NCBI GenBank assembly: GCA_002329295.1
Contig: DCTT01000027.1
Coordinates: 1-5,557 of the forward strand
Reading direction: 5' to 3'
DNA length: 5,557 nucleotides
DNA from: Eubacteriaceae bacterium UBA1433
Lineage (GTDB): Bacteria; Bacillota; Clostridia; Eubacteriales; UBA1433
The position numbers and the translations under genes are program-made. The notes under the pieces were generated by a model, which had not been told where the DNA came from, ran no database searches, and was given only the letters and a program-made list of their open reading frames with translations. This document shows positions 1 to 5,170 of the stretch, piece by piece (positions within the stretch are counted from its first letter, which is position 1; the number at the start of each line of letters is the position of its first letter).

Positions 1-323
1 AAATGGCGCAGGTGCTGTATAACCTGCCGGGAAAATAGCCTACAGACGATAATTGAGCAAAAAACAGTGATCAGAAAACAAGCGGCGGAAGCATATCACA
101 TTGACGCTCTTTGCTATTATAGCACCGGGAGCATATTTGTCCTTGTCGGCCTTTTCCGCGATTCCAATATAATATGATAGGCTATCTGTAACGATTATCA
201 GAGCTGTAGAGGCTCAACAACAAGAGTAGATTTGACCTGACTCGGCCGGGTGATATATTGAGGCCTCAAGAGAAATGACACATCCTGTGCGGTACCATAT
301 ATGCAAATTCAAATTGCAGCTTA
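1..323. other. Intergenic stretch without a convincing gene
   Basis: No reading frame here has a start codon, a ribosome binding site and a recognisable product. One plus-strand frame is open from base 1 to the TGA at 175-177 but lacks an ATG, and the short frame starting at base 3 stops at 38; either could be the tail of a gene lying to the left. Visible small structures are an inverted repeat GCAGGT/ACCTGC (8-13 and 22-27), a perfect 12-bp palindrome TTGAGGCCTCAA (258-269), and a long-range pairing between 202-209 and 314-321. A TATAAT hexamer lies at 168-173. Together with the terminator at 324 these could mark a small RNA (see findings). Confidence 0.6.
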
Positions 324-363
324 AAAAAGCATTGTAGGGAACCGGTTCCCTACAATGCTTTTT
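324..363. terminator. Bidirectional Rho-independent terminator, 40-bp perfect palindrome
   Basis: Bases 324-343 are the exact reverse complement of 344-363, with the axis inside ACCGGT. In RNA this gives about 18 base pairs closed by a CCGG tetraloop. The stem starts with a run of A (323-328) and ends with a run of T (359-363), so it can terminate transcripts from either side. It insulates the promoter of the EAL-domain gene from the left flank. No protein gene clearly ends just upstream of it. Confidence 0.85.
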
Positions 364-484
364 CCGTATTTGGGTTGCTTTCCTTTAAATTGCCCTTGTC
401 AGAATTTGTCATTACAGCGTTTTTTATTTGAATATTGCTCCGGTGAAATGTATCATAAACAAAAAAATGTAAATATAAATAACA

Positions 485-515
485 TTCTGACAGTATTGAC
501 AAATACATGTCAGAA
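485..515. promoter_or_regulatory. Candidate operator over the -35 box of the GGDEF-EAL gene
   Basis: TTCTGACA (485-492) is perfectly complementary to TGTCAGAA (508-515). Just inside, GTATT (493-497) pairs with AATAC (502-506), leaving one unpaired A (507) and a GACA centre. The dyad spans the -35 hexamer and much of the spacer, where a bound repressor would block RNA polymerase. A third copy of TGTCAGAA lies at 397-404, followed by TTGTCA at 406-411, which could be an upstream site for the same regulator. The binding protein is unknown; a regulatory role is inferred from position and symmetry. Confidence 0.5.
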
Positions 516-525
516 AAGGTATGAT
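496..525 (+). promoter_or_regulatory. Sigma-70/sigma-A type promoter of the GGDEF-EAL gene
   Basis: A consensus -35 TTGACA (496-501) and a near-consensus -10 TATGAT (520-525) are separated by 18 bp. Transcription would start near 532, giving a leader of roughly 88 nt before the GTG start codon. It is the only strong promoter seen between the palindromic terminator and the coding region. Confidence 0.75.
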
Positions 526-539
526 AAAAAATAACAGTG

Positions 540-590
540 TTTGGAGAGCCGGTGTAAAGGCATAGGCGCACAGAGGCGTCGGAGACCAAA
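540..590 (+). promoter_or_regulatory. Structured 5' leader, possible cis-regulatory RNA
   Basis: The leader can fold into helix P1, TTTGG (540-544) with CCAAA (586-590), a purine internal loop AGAG/AGA (545-548 and 583-585), and helix P2, CCGGTG (549-554) with CGTCGG (577-582, two G-U pairs). These close a 22-nt apical loop containing two GGC motifs. The hairpin ends 16 nt before the Shine-Dalgarno sequence. It matches no riboswitch class I can recall, including c-di-GMP-I and c-di-GMP-II. No terminator lies between it and the gene, so any control would be on translation or RNA stability. Confidence 0.35.
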
Positions 591-606
591 ATAATTTAGC
601 AATAAT

Positions 607-612
607 AAGGAG
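607..612 (+). promoter_or_regulatory. Shine-Dalgarno that fixes the GTG start at 620
   Basis: AAGGAG ends 7 nt before GTG at 620-622. This spacing supports the GTG start; no ATG in the same frame with a comparable site exists nearby. Confidence 0.8.
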
Positions 613-619
613 CCTTTTC

Positions 620-2968
620 GTGTATCAACTATCAACTCTACATACAATTTATAAAAACAGCCCGATTGGATTTCTTTTTGTGGAAGTATTATACGAAGAC
701 GAATATGTTTCGGATTTCAAAATACATTACAGTAACAAATCCGCTGCGGCGATGCTTGGTTTTACGGATGGATTTTTAACGGGCAAGAGCTACCGTGCAA
801 TGCGTGGCAAGGTTAATTTCGATTGGCTGAGAAGCTTGAACGAGTGCATTAAGAGCGGACAAAAAAAGGAAATTTACGATTTTGCTCACGAGTTGAACCA
901 ACATCTTAGAATAGACTTTTTCCCTTGTGACGAAAACTTTTGCAATTGCTACATAGATACAGTACCCGGAGATACAGTACCCGGATATTTTCTTCAAAAA
1001 GACCTTATCTTAAAATCCTTTGAAAATGCAAAGATGACTCAAAATGATGAAGAACTTTTGCAAATGGTTTTGTCGTGCCTTACATATAATCAGGAGTTTG
1101 ATAATAAGTCGAATGCATCGGAGTATGTCTGCGAGGATGTTGCCTGTCGATTGCCCCACACGAAGGAGTCAGATATATCAGTGGCTATAGACATGCTGCA
1201 GACTTGCACTGAAATACTCTTTGAAAACATCTTCGCAGAATGCACGCTCCGGCGCATTTTGGAACGCATATGTAAATTCTTTCAGGTGGACAGTGCTTTT
1301 GTTGAACTATATACAAATCCAAATAAAAAAACAGCATGGGGCAAAGGTGCTCTTTATGAATCGGTGGCTTTTCCTGAAATCGAGTCGATGGAATGCATCG
1401 AGAAGCTGAATGATATGTTGCGCAAGCGGACGTTTATCTCTGTTCCTGACACGAGCGCCCCATACATTCCTGCACGATACAGGAATGAGTGGGTTAAAAA
1501 AAATGCGAGGTCGTTGTATTTTTTGCCGATTTTCTCGGAGGAAAGATTGATTGGCTTTGTTTCTTTGGTCAACATTTCGGCAAATATGCCACGGATATAT
1601 ATCGTGAATATCTTGCTCAAAACATTAACAAACATGATTCAAAATGAACGATTGCGTCGGAAAAATGTGTATTTGCAATATTTAGATGTACTTACGGGCT
1701 ACTTGAATTTTGAAAGTTTCAAGGAAGCCGCTTCGGCGATATTGCGTGGAAATCAACATAAAAATTATGCAATAATCAACTGCGATATCAGACGTTTCAA
1801 ATATGTCAACGATATGTTCGGCTACGAAGTGGGCGACGCGCTTTTAAAGTATTGGGCAGGAAAGATTAATGCGGCGTTGCACAAAAGAGAAACCTTTTGT
1901 CGGGTGTCCGCCGACAACTTCATCGTATTAAAATCATACGAAGACAAATCCGAAATAGATGATTACTTTTTCAGCATGCTAACGATGCTGGATGAATTCC
2001 CTGAGTTCAGAAACAAGAGATATCGCGTTGATTGCATCGCCGGAGTTTATCTGCTGGACGAGCACGATATTGCACATCCGGACATCAACAAATTGGTGGA
2101 CAGGGCCGGGATTGCCAGAAACAGCGTCAAGGGGACGGGAAGCAAGCTGGGTTTTTACGACAATAGGATGCGTGAACGACAGATTTGGGAGCTTCAAATG
2201 TGCCAGACGATTCATGACGGCATCAAAGAAGGTCAATTATATGTGTATTTTCAACCACAATACGAATATGTATCAGGAAATATTATAGGTGCGGAGGCAC
2301 TTGTGCGATGGAAACATCCTGTACTTAATTGGATTTCGCCGAAAGACTTCATACCGGTCCTGGAAAAAAACGGTCTTGTCGGTGAATTGGATATGTTTGT
2401 TTGGGAGGGAGCCTGTAAAATTCTTCAACAAATTTCAGAGGAGAGTCCTACAGGCACTCCGCCTATACCGATTTCGGTCAACGTATCACGCTTGGATATC
2501 TATATGAATGATTTCAAGGATATCCTGCTTGGATTAATCAAAAAATACCGATTGCAGCCGTCGATGCTGCATCTTGAGATTACCGAAGGCGCTTATATAG
2601 AAGATTCGGCCCGGCTGATTGCGGTGATTGAGGATTTGCGCGCCTGCGGATTCAACGTTTACATGGACGATTTCGGCAGTGGTTATTCTTCGCTTAATAT
2701 ATTGATGGACGTTCCCGTTAATGTGTTGAAACTCGATATGAACTTTTTATCGGCAGAAAATAGCGAACGCGGAAGCAACATCATCAGCTCGATAATAGAA
2801 ATGGCACAGCATATAGGGCTCCCTGTCATCGCTGAGGGGGTGGAGACTAAGTCACAGGCTGATTACTTGGGCAGTTTGGGCTGCCGTTATATGCAAGGTT
2901 ATTACTACGCAAAACCGATGACCGCGGAATACTTCATAAACTTTTTAAAAGATAAAAAGATTTTGTAG
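620..2968 (+). CDS. PAS-like/GAF/degenerate GGDEF/EAL protein, predicted c-di-GMP phosphodiesterase
   Basis: A 782-residue, apparently cytoplasmic protein with no clear membrane segment. An N-terminal PAS-like region (about 5-125) is followed by a GAF-like region (about 190-345), a GGDEF domain (about 350-515) and an EAL domain (about 525-780). The GGDEF fold is kept (D389, F393-K394, N397-D398, G405-D406), but the signature is SADNF (430-434) and the inhibitory-site RxxD is absent, so cyclase activity is unlikely. The EAL domain keeps E559 of the EAL motif, N621, E653, D683-D684, K704, E739 and Q759, the metal-binding and catalytic set of active phosphodiesterases; it should cleave c-di-GMP to pGpG. 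The decayed GGDEF may still bind GTP as an allosteric site, as in Caulobacter PdeA. The gene is monocistronic, with its own promoter, candidate operator and leader. Domain families are confident; the sensed signals are unknown. Confidence 0.93.
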   Translation: MYQLSTLHTIYKNSPIGFLFVEVLYEDEYVSDFKIHYSNKSAAAMLGFTDGFLTGKSYRAMRGKVNFDWLRSLNECIKSGQKKEIYDFAHELNQHLRIDFFPCDENFCNCYIDTVPGDTVPGYFLQKDLILKSFENAKMTQNDEELLQMVLSCLTYNQEFDNKSNASEYVCEDVACRLPHTKESDISVAIDMLQTCTEILFENIFAECTLRRILERICKFFQVDSAFVELYTNPNKKTAWGKGALYESVAFPEIESMECIEKLNDMLRKRTFISVPDTSAPYIPARYRNEWVKKNARSLYFLPIFSEERLIGFVSLVNISANMPRIYIVNILLKTLTNMIQNERLRRKNVYLQYLDVLTGYLNFESFKEAASAILRGNQHKNYAIINCDIRRFKYVNDMFGYEVGDALLKYWAGKINAALHKRETFCRVSADNFIVLKSYEDKSEIDDYFFSMLTMLDEFPEFRNKRYRVDCIAGVYLLDEHDIAHPDINKLVDRAGIARNSVKGTGSKLGFYDNRMRERQIWELQMCQTIHDGIKEGQLYVYFQPQYEYVSGNIIGAEALVRWKHPVLNWISPKDFIPVLEKNGLVGELDMFVWEGACKILQQISEESPTGTPPIPISVNVSRLDIYMNDFKDILLGLIKKYRLQPSMLHLEITEGAYIEDSARLIAVIEDLRACGFNVYMDDFGSGYSSLNILMDVPVNVLKLDMNFLSAENSERGSNIISSIIEMAQHIGLPVIAEGVETKSQADYLGSLGCRYMQGYYYAKPMTAEYFINFLKDKKIL
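956..985 (+). repeat. Perfect 15-bp tandem duplication inside the GGDEF-EAL gene
   Basis: GATACAGTACCCGGA occurs twice back to back (956-970 and 971-985), in frame, giving the peptide DTVPG twice (residues 113-122) at the end of the PAS-like region. Identity at all 15 bases, including silent positions, indicates a recent duplication. Confidence 0.95.
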
Positions 2969-2993
2969 CAAGATATATACGGACAAAACAGCA

Positions 2994-3021
2994 AACCGCC
3001 TGACCTTTTGGTATGGCGGTT
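2994..3021. terminator. Hairpin between convergent genes, probable bidirectional terminator
   Basis: AACCGCC (2994-3000) pairs with GGCGGTT (3015-3021). A 2x2 mismatch then leads to an inner ACC-TTTT-GGT stem-loop (3003-3012). It lies 25 bp after the stop of the EAL-domain gene and 23 bp beyond the stop of the minus-strand exporter gene. The T-tracts are imperfect: ATTGTCTT on the plus side and TGCTGTTTTG on the minus side, so efficiency may be moderate. Confidence 0.6.
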
Positions 3022-3044
3022 ATTGTCTTATTGGGCAGAAATTA

Positions 3045-4253
3045 TTACATATGAAGTTTGCGTGTCGAAGGCAGTACGAGCACTGCAATCGCAAGTAAAA
3101 TGGCAGCTATACCGCATATAAAGAAGCAATAGTTGACGCCCATGGCCACAGAAAAGCTGCCGCCGAATATAAGACCAAGCGGAGCCGCAAACAGAGTAAC
3201 GCTGTTTGCAAGCGACAGAGCTCTGCCGAGATATTCGTCGTCTATCTTTGTCTGGAAAATAGCGGTGCGCGAGCCGTGGAAAAACGGAATTGTGATGCCC
3301 ATGACGGCTGAAGCTGCGATGAAAAGCAGGAGGCCGCTCTCCGGTAGCAAGCCTGTGAATGCAGCTCCGATACCGTATACTGCTATGGAGCAGGCTATGG
3401 CCTTTACCTTATTTATCTTGTTGTTGGCAGCAGCGAGGAGGACCGAACCCACCAAGGTGCCGCTTGAAAACACGATCTCTACAAGGCTCGAGTCGGCAAT
3501 ACTGCCGCCGAAATAGACCATTGTGATCAGAGGGTACATAGAGCCGATCGGGAAATATATGAATGAGTACACCATGCAAATGACAAGGATAGAAATCATG
3601 CCCGGTTCCTTGCGCAGCACTTCGATACCTTCCTTCGTATCGCGGAGGATGTTGAAGTCTCTTTCACAAGAAGAGCGTACATGTTCACCCGAAGCCAGAA
3701 GAAACGACACCGTCGTTATTGCAACAAAGGCACCGAGTACGTCAAGCAGGATGACAAATCCTATATCCCAAAAGTTGTAGAGGACTGCGGCCAATGCCGG
3801 GCTGATGATCAGCGATACGGAATCAAAACCTTGTGATATGCCGGCGCATCGGGTAATTTGATCTTTCGGCACAATAGAAGGAATGACTGAATTAAGGCAG
3901 GGCGCATGAAAAGCAGAACCTACGGAACGCGCTGCGAGAATAAAATAGATGAAGGCAATAGGCGTCTCTGCCAAGAAGAATGAGATTGCGAGCAACAGAG
4001 CGCAAAGAGCCATGGAACCGTCAGAAAGAATCAGGACTTTCTTACGGTCAAATCGGTCAATAAATGCTCCGCTGAACAAGCTGAGCAATGCGCGTGGCAT
4101 GAAAGAACACAAAGTGGCCATAGTGACGACTATGGCGGATTCCGTTCTTTGAGTGAGATGCCAAATTACGGCCATCTGCAAGATTGAACTTGTGAGTATG
4201 GATACGGCTTGAGCAGTACCCAAAATGGCAAACCTTTTCTTCCAATTTTTCAT
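3045..4253 (-). CDS. MFS drug exporter, MefA-like (DHA3 family)
   Basis: A 402-residue, strongly hydrophobic integral membrane protein, predicted to have about 12 transmembrane helices and to export hydrophobic compounds by proton antiport. The MFS motif A between helices 2 and 3 is clear: GAFIDRFDRKK at residues 62-72. The N-terminal half, with the early QAVSILTSSILQMA stretch and SVGSAFHAPCLNSVIP at about 110-125, closely resembles macrolide efflux proteins of the MefA type as I remember them, whose length (about 405) also fits. I chose the ATG at 4253 because AAAGGGAG lies just upstream and MefA proteins begin with a similar NWK segment. An in-frame ATG at 4286 would add 11 residues but has only a weak site. 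The gene converges on the EAL-domain gene. The substrate cannot be read from sequence; macrolide export is only one possibility. Confidence 0.9.
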   Translation of the reverse strand: MKNWKKRFAILGTAQAVSILTSSILQMAVIWHLTQRTESAIVVTMATLCSFMPRALLSLFSGAFIDRFDRKKVLILSDGSMALCALLLAISFFLAETPIAFIYFILAARSVGSAFHAPCLNSVIPSIVPKDQITRCAGISQGFDSVSLIISPALAAVLYNFWDIGFVILLDVLGAFVAITTVSFLLASGEHVRSSCERDFNILRDTKEGIEVLRKEPGMISILVICMVYSFIYFPIGSMYPLITMVYFGGSIADSSLVEIVFSSGTLVGSVLLAAANNKINKVKAIACSIAVYGIGAAFTGLLPESGLLLFIAASAVMGITIPFFHGSRTAIFQTKIDDEYLGRALSLANSVTLFAAPLGLIFGGSFSVAMGVNYCFFICGIAAILLAIAVLVLPSTRKLHM

Positions 4254-4257
4254 GGAA

Positions 4258-4265
4258 CTCCCTTT
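4258..4265 (-). promoter_or_regulatory. Shine-Dalgarno that decides the exporter start
   Basis: Read on the minus strand, AAAGGGAG ends 4 nt before the ATG at 4253. The spacing is slightly short, but the site is far better than the one before the alternative ATG at 4286. Confidence 0.6.
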
Positions 4266-4324
4266 GATCAGCATGTTTTGCGGCATATTCCTACAATATA
4301 TGAGAAAAAATACGGCGCAGTTAT

Positions 4325-4579
4325 ATGTATTTGATAAAAAGTGCTTTTCTTATTTTGCCTTTTTCTTATACGAGTGTCAATGCTTATACTAATATTTTTG
4401 ATGATATTGCCGATAAATATTGCGTCAGAAGCTTGCTTTTTTCACAAATGATTCTTATTTACAGATACATAGATTGGCTATCATGGATAGAGATCGCAAA
4501 TAAGATTTATTGTTCTTTAGCTTCGGTTTATAGGAAGCATAATGAAGCACTAGAAAAATTGATAGTTCCTGAGAGTTGA
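4325..4579 (+). pseudogene. 3' fragment of a phage late-transcription regulator (sigma region 4-like)
   Basis: The last 40 or so codons, from ILIYRYIDWLSWIEIANK to HNEALEKLIVPES, look like the C-terminal helix-turn-helix of phage sigma-like late regulators (ArpU/RinA/DUF1492 type), which commonly sit just before HNH and terminase genes. The preceding part of the 84-codon frame (starting with MYLIKS) does not resemble that family, has no ribosome binding site, and overlaps the promoter side of the divergent exporter gene. I therefore read it as a truncated gene joined to chromosomal DNA, with the junction somewhere around 4300-4440. Family proteins are usually longer, about 120-170 residues. 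Alternatively it is an intact small protein, since the first 20 residues look superficially like a signal peptide, but the C-terminus argues against that. Confidence 0.5.
4352..4380 (-). promoter_or_regulatory. Weak candidate promoter for the exporter gene
   Basis: On the minus strand a perfect TTGACA (4380-4375) is followed 17 bp later by CAAAAT (4357-4352), a poor -10 box. It would place the start of transcription within the phage-derived fragment, about 90-100 nt before the exporter start codon. No better promoter is apparent in the interval. Confidence 0.25.
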
Positions 4580-4581
4580 TG

Positions 4582-4623
4582 AGAGTGCGTGATATGTGGT
4601 GATTTTGTCAAGAGTGTGATATG
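4582..4623 (+). repeat. Imperfect direct repeats upstream of the phage promoter
   Basis: AGAGTGCGTGATATG (4582-4596) recurs as AGAGTGTGATATG (4611-4623), lacking two bases. A shorter relative, GAGAGTTGAT, lies at 4571-4580. The second copy runs into the -10 box. Tandem sites in this place suit binding by an activator such as the upstream late regulator; this is inference. Confidence 0.4.
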
Positions 4624-4630
4624 ATATAAT
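4605..4630 (+). promoter_or_regulatory. Candidate phage promoter with extended -10
   Basis: TGATATAAT (4622-4630) is a perfect extended -10 element. The best -35-like hexamer, TTGTCA (4605-4610), is only 14 bp upstream, which is too close for good basal activity. A promoter with a strong -10 and a badly placed -35 is typical of one that needs an activator. Transcription would start near 4637. Confidence 0.45.
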
Positions 4631-4653
4631 TGGCGAAAGCCATAGAGATAATT

Positions 4654-4687
4654 AAGTCCATTTTGAGAAATCAAGTGGGCTTTTTTT
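4654..4687 (+). terminator. Rho-independent terminator between the phage regulator and the HNH gene
   Basis: AAGTCCA (4654-4660) pairs with TGGGCTT (4676-4682, one G-U pair). An inner stem TTGA/TCAA (4663-4666 and 4671-4674) is capped by a GAAA tetraloop. A run of seven T follows (4681-4687). It stands between the promoter at 4630 and the HNH ribosome binding site at 4694, so expression of the HNH and terminase genes needs read-through or antitermination. Confidence 0.75.
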
Positions 4688-4708
4688 ATTGTCAAAGGAG
4701 GTAGTGGT

Positions 4709-5089
4709 ATGCCACATGCATTTAAGAAACCATGTGCTTATCCAGGCTGTCCTAAACTAACTGATGAGAAGTATTGTGAAGAGCATAAGAAGATCGTGAT
4801 GCAGCAGTACGACAAATTTAATCGTGAGCATAATAAGAACAAGAAGTACGGTAACAACTGGCGTAGGATACGAGTTTTGTATATTAAGCAGCATCCGCTT
4901 TGTGAACGTTGTCTACAAGAAGGAAGAATCACACCCGTTGAAGAAGTACATCACATCTTGCCAGTGAAGCAAGGTGGTTCTAATTCATTTACTAATTTGA
5001 TGTCTGTTTGTAAATCATGCCATACCAAGATTCATCAGGAACTTGGAGATAGACCTAGGGGGAGTCAAATCTCTACAGAAAAAACTTAG
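4709..5089 (+). CDS. Phage HNH endonuclease next to the terminase genes
   Basis: A 126-residue protein with a complete HNH nuclease core: H81-H82 in VEEVHHILP, N96 in FTNLMSVC and H105 in CKSCH, with zinc-ligand pairs C65/C68 and C101/C104. The N-terminus carries a second potential zinc cluster, C9/C14/C23/H26. In cos phages such HNH proteins, encoded beside the small terminase gene, assist the terminase in cutting packaging ends; HK97 gp74 is the model. The ATG at 4709 has AAAGGAGG 7 nt upstream (4694-4701). The frame has no defects, unlike its neighbours on both sides. GC content is visibly lower than in the exporter gene. The C-terminal tail RGSQISTEKT is the translation of a DNA block that may be a packaging site (see 5058-5120). 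Confidence 0.9.
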   Translation: MPHAFKKPCAYPGCPKLTDEKYCEEHKKIVMQQYDKFNREHNKNKKYGNNWRRIRVLYIKQHPLCERCLQEGRITPVEEVHHILPVKQGGSNSFTNLMSVCKSCHTKIHQELGDRPRGSQISTEKT

Positions 5090-5120
5090 GACACCGAGCG
5101 TGGGGTTTCGTGTGAATTTT
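5058..5120. other. Candidate cos/packaging recognition block
   Basis: This stretch spans the end of the HNH gene and the spacer before the terminase gene. It holds a G-run leading into GTCAAATCTCTA (5064-5075), then GGACACCGAGCGTGGGG (5089-5105) and an imperfect dyad ACAC...GTGT (5091-5094 and 5110-5113). A similar order (G-run with TCAAATCTCTA, a G/C-rich GGACCGCGC-like block, then an AT-rich stretch) recurs, as I remember it, after HNH genes in many cos phages. In HK97 the cos site lies between the HNH gene and the small terminase gene. Function is inferred from position and remembered similarity only. Confidence 0.35.
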
Positions 5121-5145
5121 TTTGAGTTCAAACGGGTAAATAGGC

Positions 5146-5153
5146 AAAGGAGG
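5146..5153 (+). promoter_or_regulatory. Orphan Shine-Dalgarno of the small terminase gene
   Basis: AAAGGAGG is a perfect site, identical to the one used by the HNH gene, but no ATG, GTG or TTG follows at a usable distance in the terminase frame. The in-frame codon at 5157-5159 is TAG. Confidence 0.8.
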
Positions 5154-5155
5154 TA

Positions 5156-5170
5156 TTAGCCTACGGCTAA
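5156..5170. repeat. Perfect inverted repeat at the lost terminase start
   Basis: TTAGCC (5156-5161) and GGCTAA (5165-5170) flank TAC. The left arm falls exactly where the start codon should be; the right arm encodes Ala-Lys of the terminase protein. Confidence 0.9.

Noticed and set aside
1..177. Open frame of 58 codons at the left edge as a partial gene
   Set aside because: No start codon with a ribosome site and no recognisable protein; random open length is a sufficient explanation.
350..589. Minus-strand frame of 79 codons over the promoter and leader
   Set aside because: No similarity to any family I recognise, and it overlaps the promoter, candidate operator and leader of the EAL-domain gene, which explain the region better.
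526..619. c-di-GMP riboswitch upstream of the GGDEF-EAL gene
   Set aside because: The fragment GCGCACAG recalls the start of the class I core, but the conserved GGCAAACC and GACGCAAAGCC parts are missing; class II elements do not fit either.
3133..3516. Plus-strand frame of 127 codons inside the exporter gene
   Set aside because: Opposite-strand shadow of the transporter with no ribosome site or recognisable domain.
4325..4387. Signal peptide of a small secreted protein
   Set aside because: The first 20 residues look hydrophobic with a possible cleavage site, but there is no ribosome site and the C-terminal part is a phage helix-turn-helix, so the N-terminal part is more likely junction sequence.
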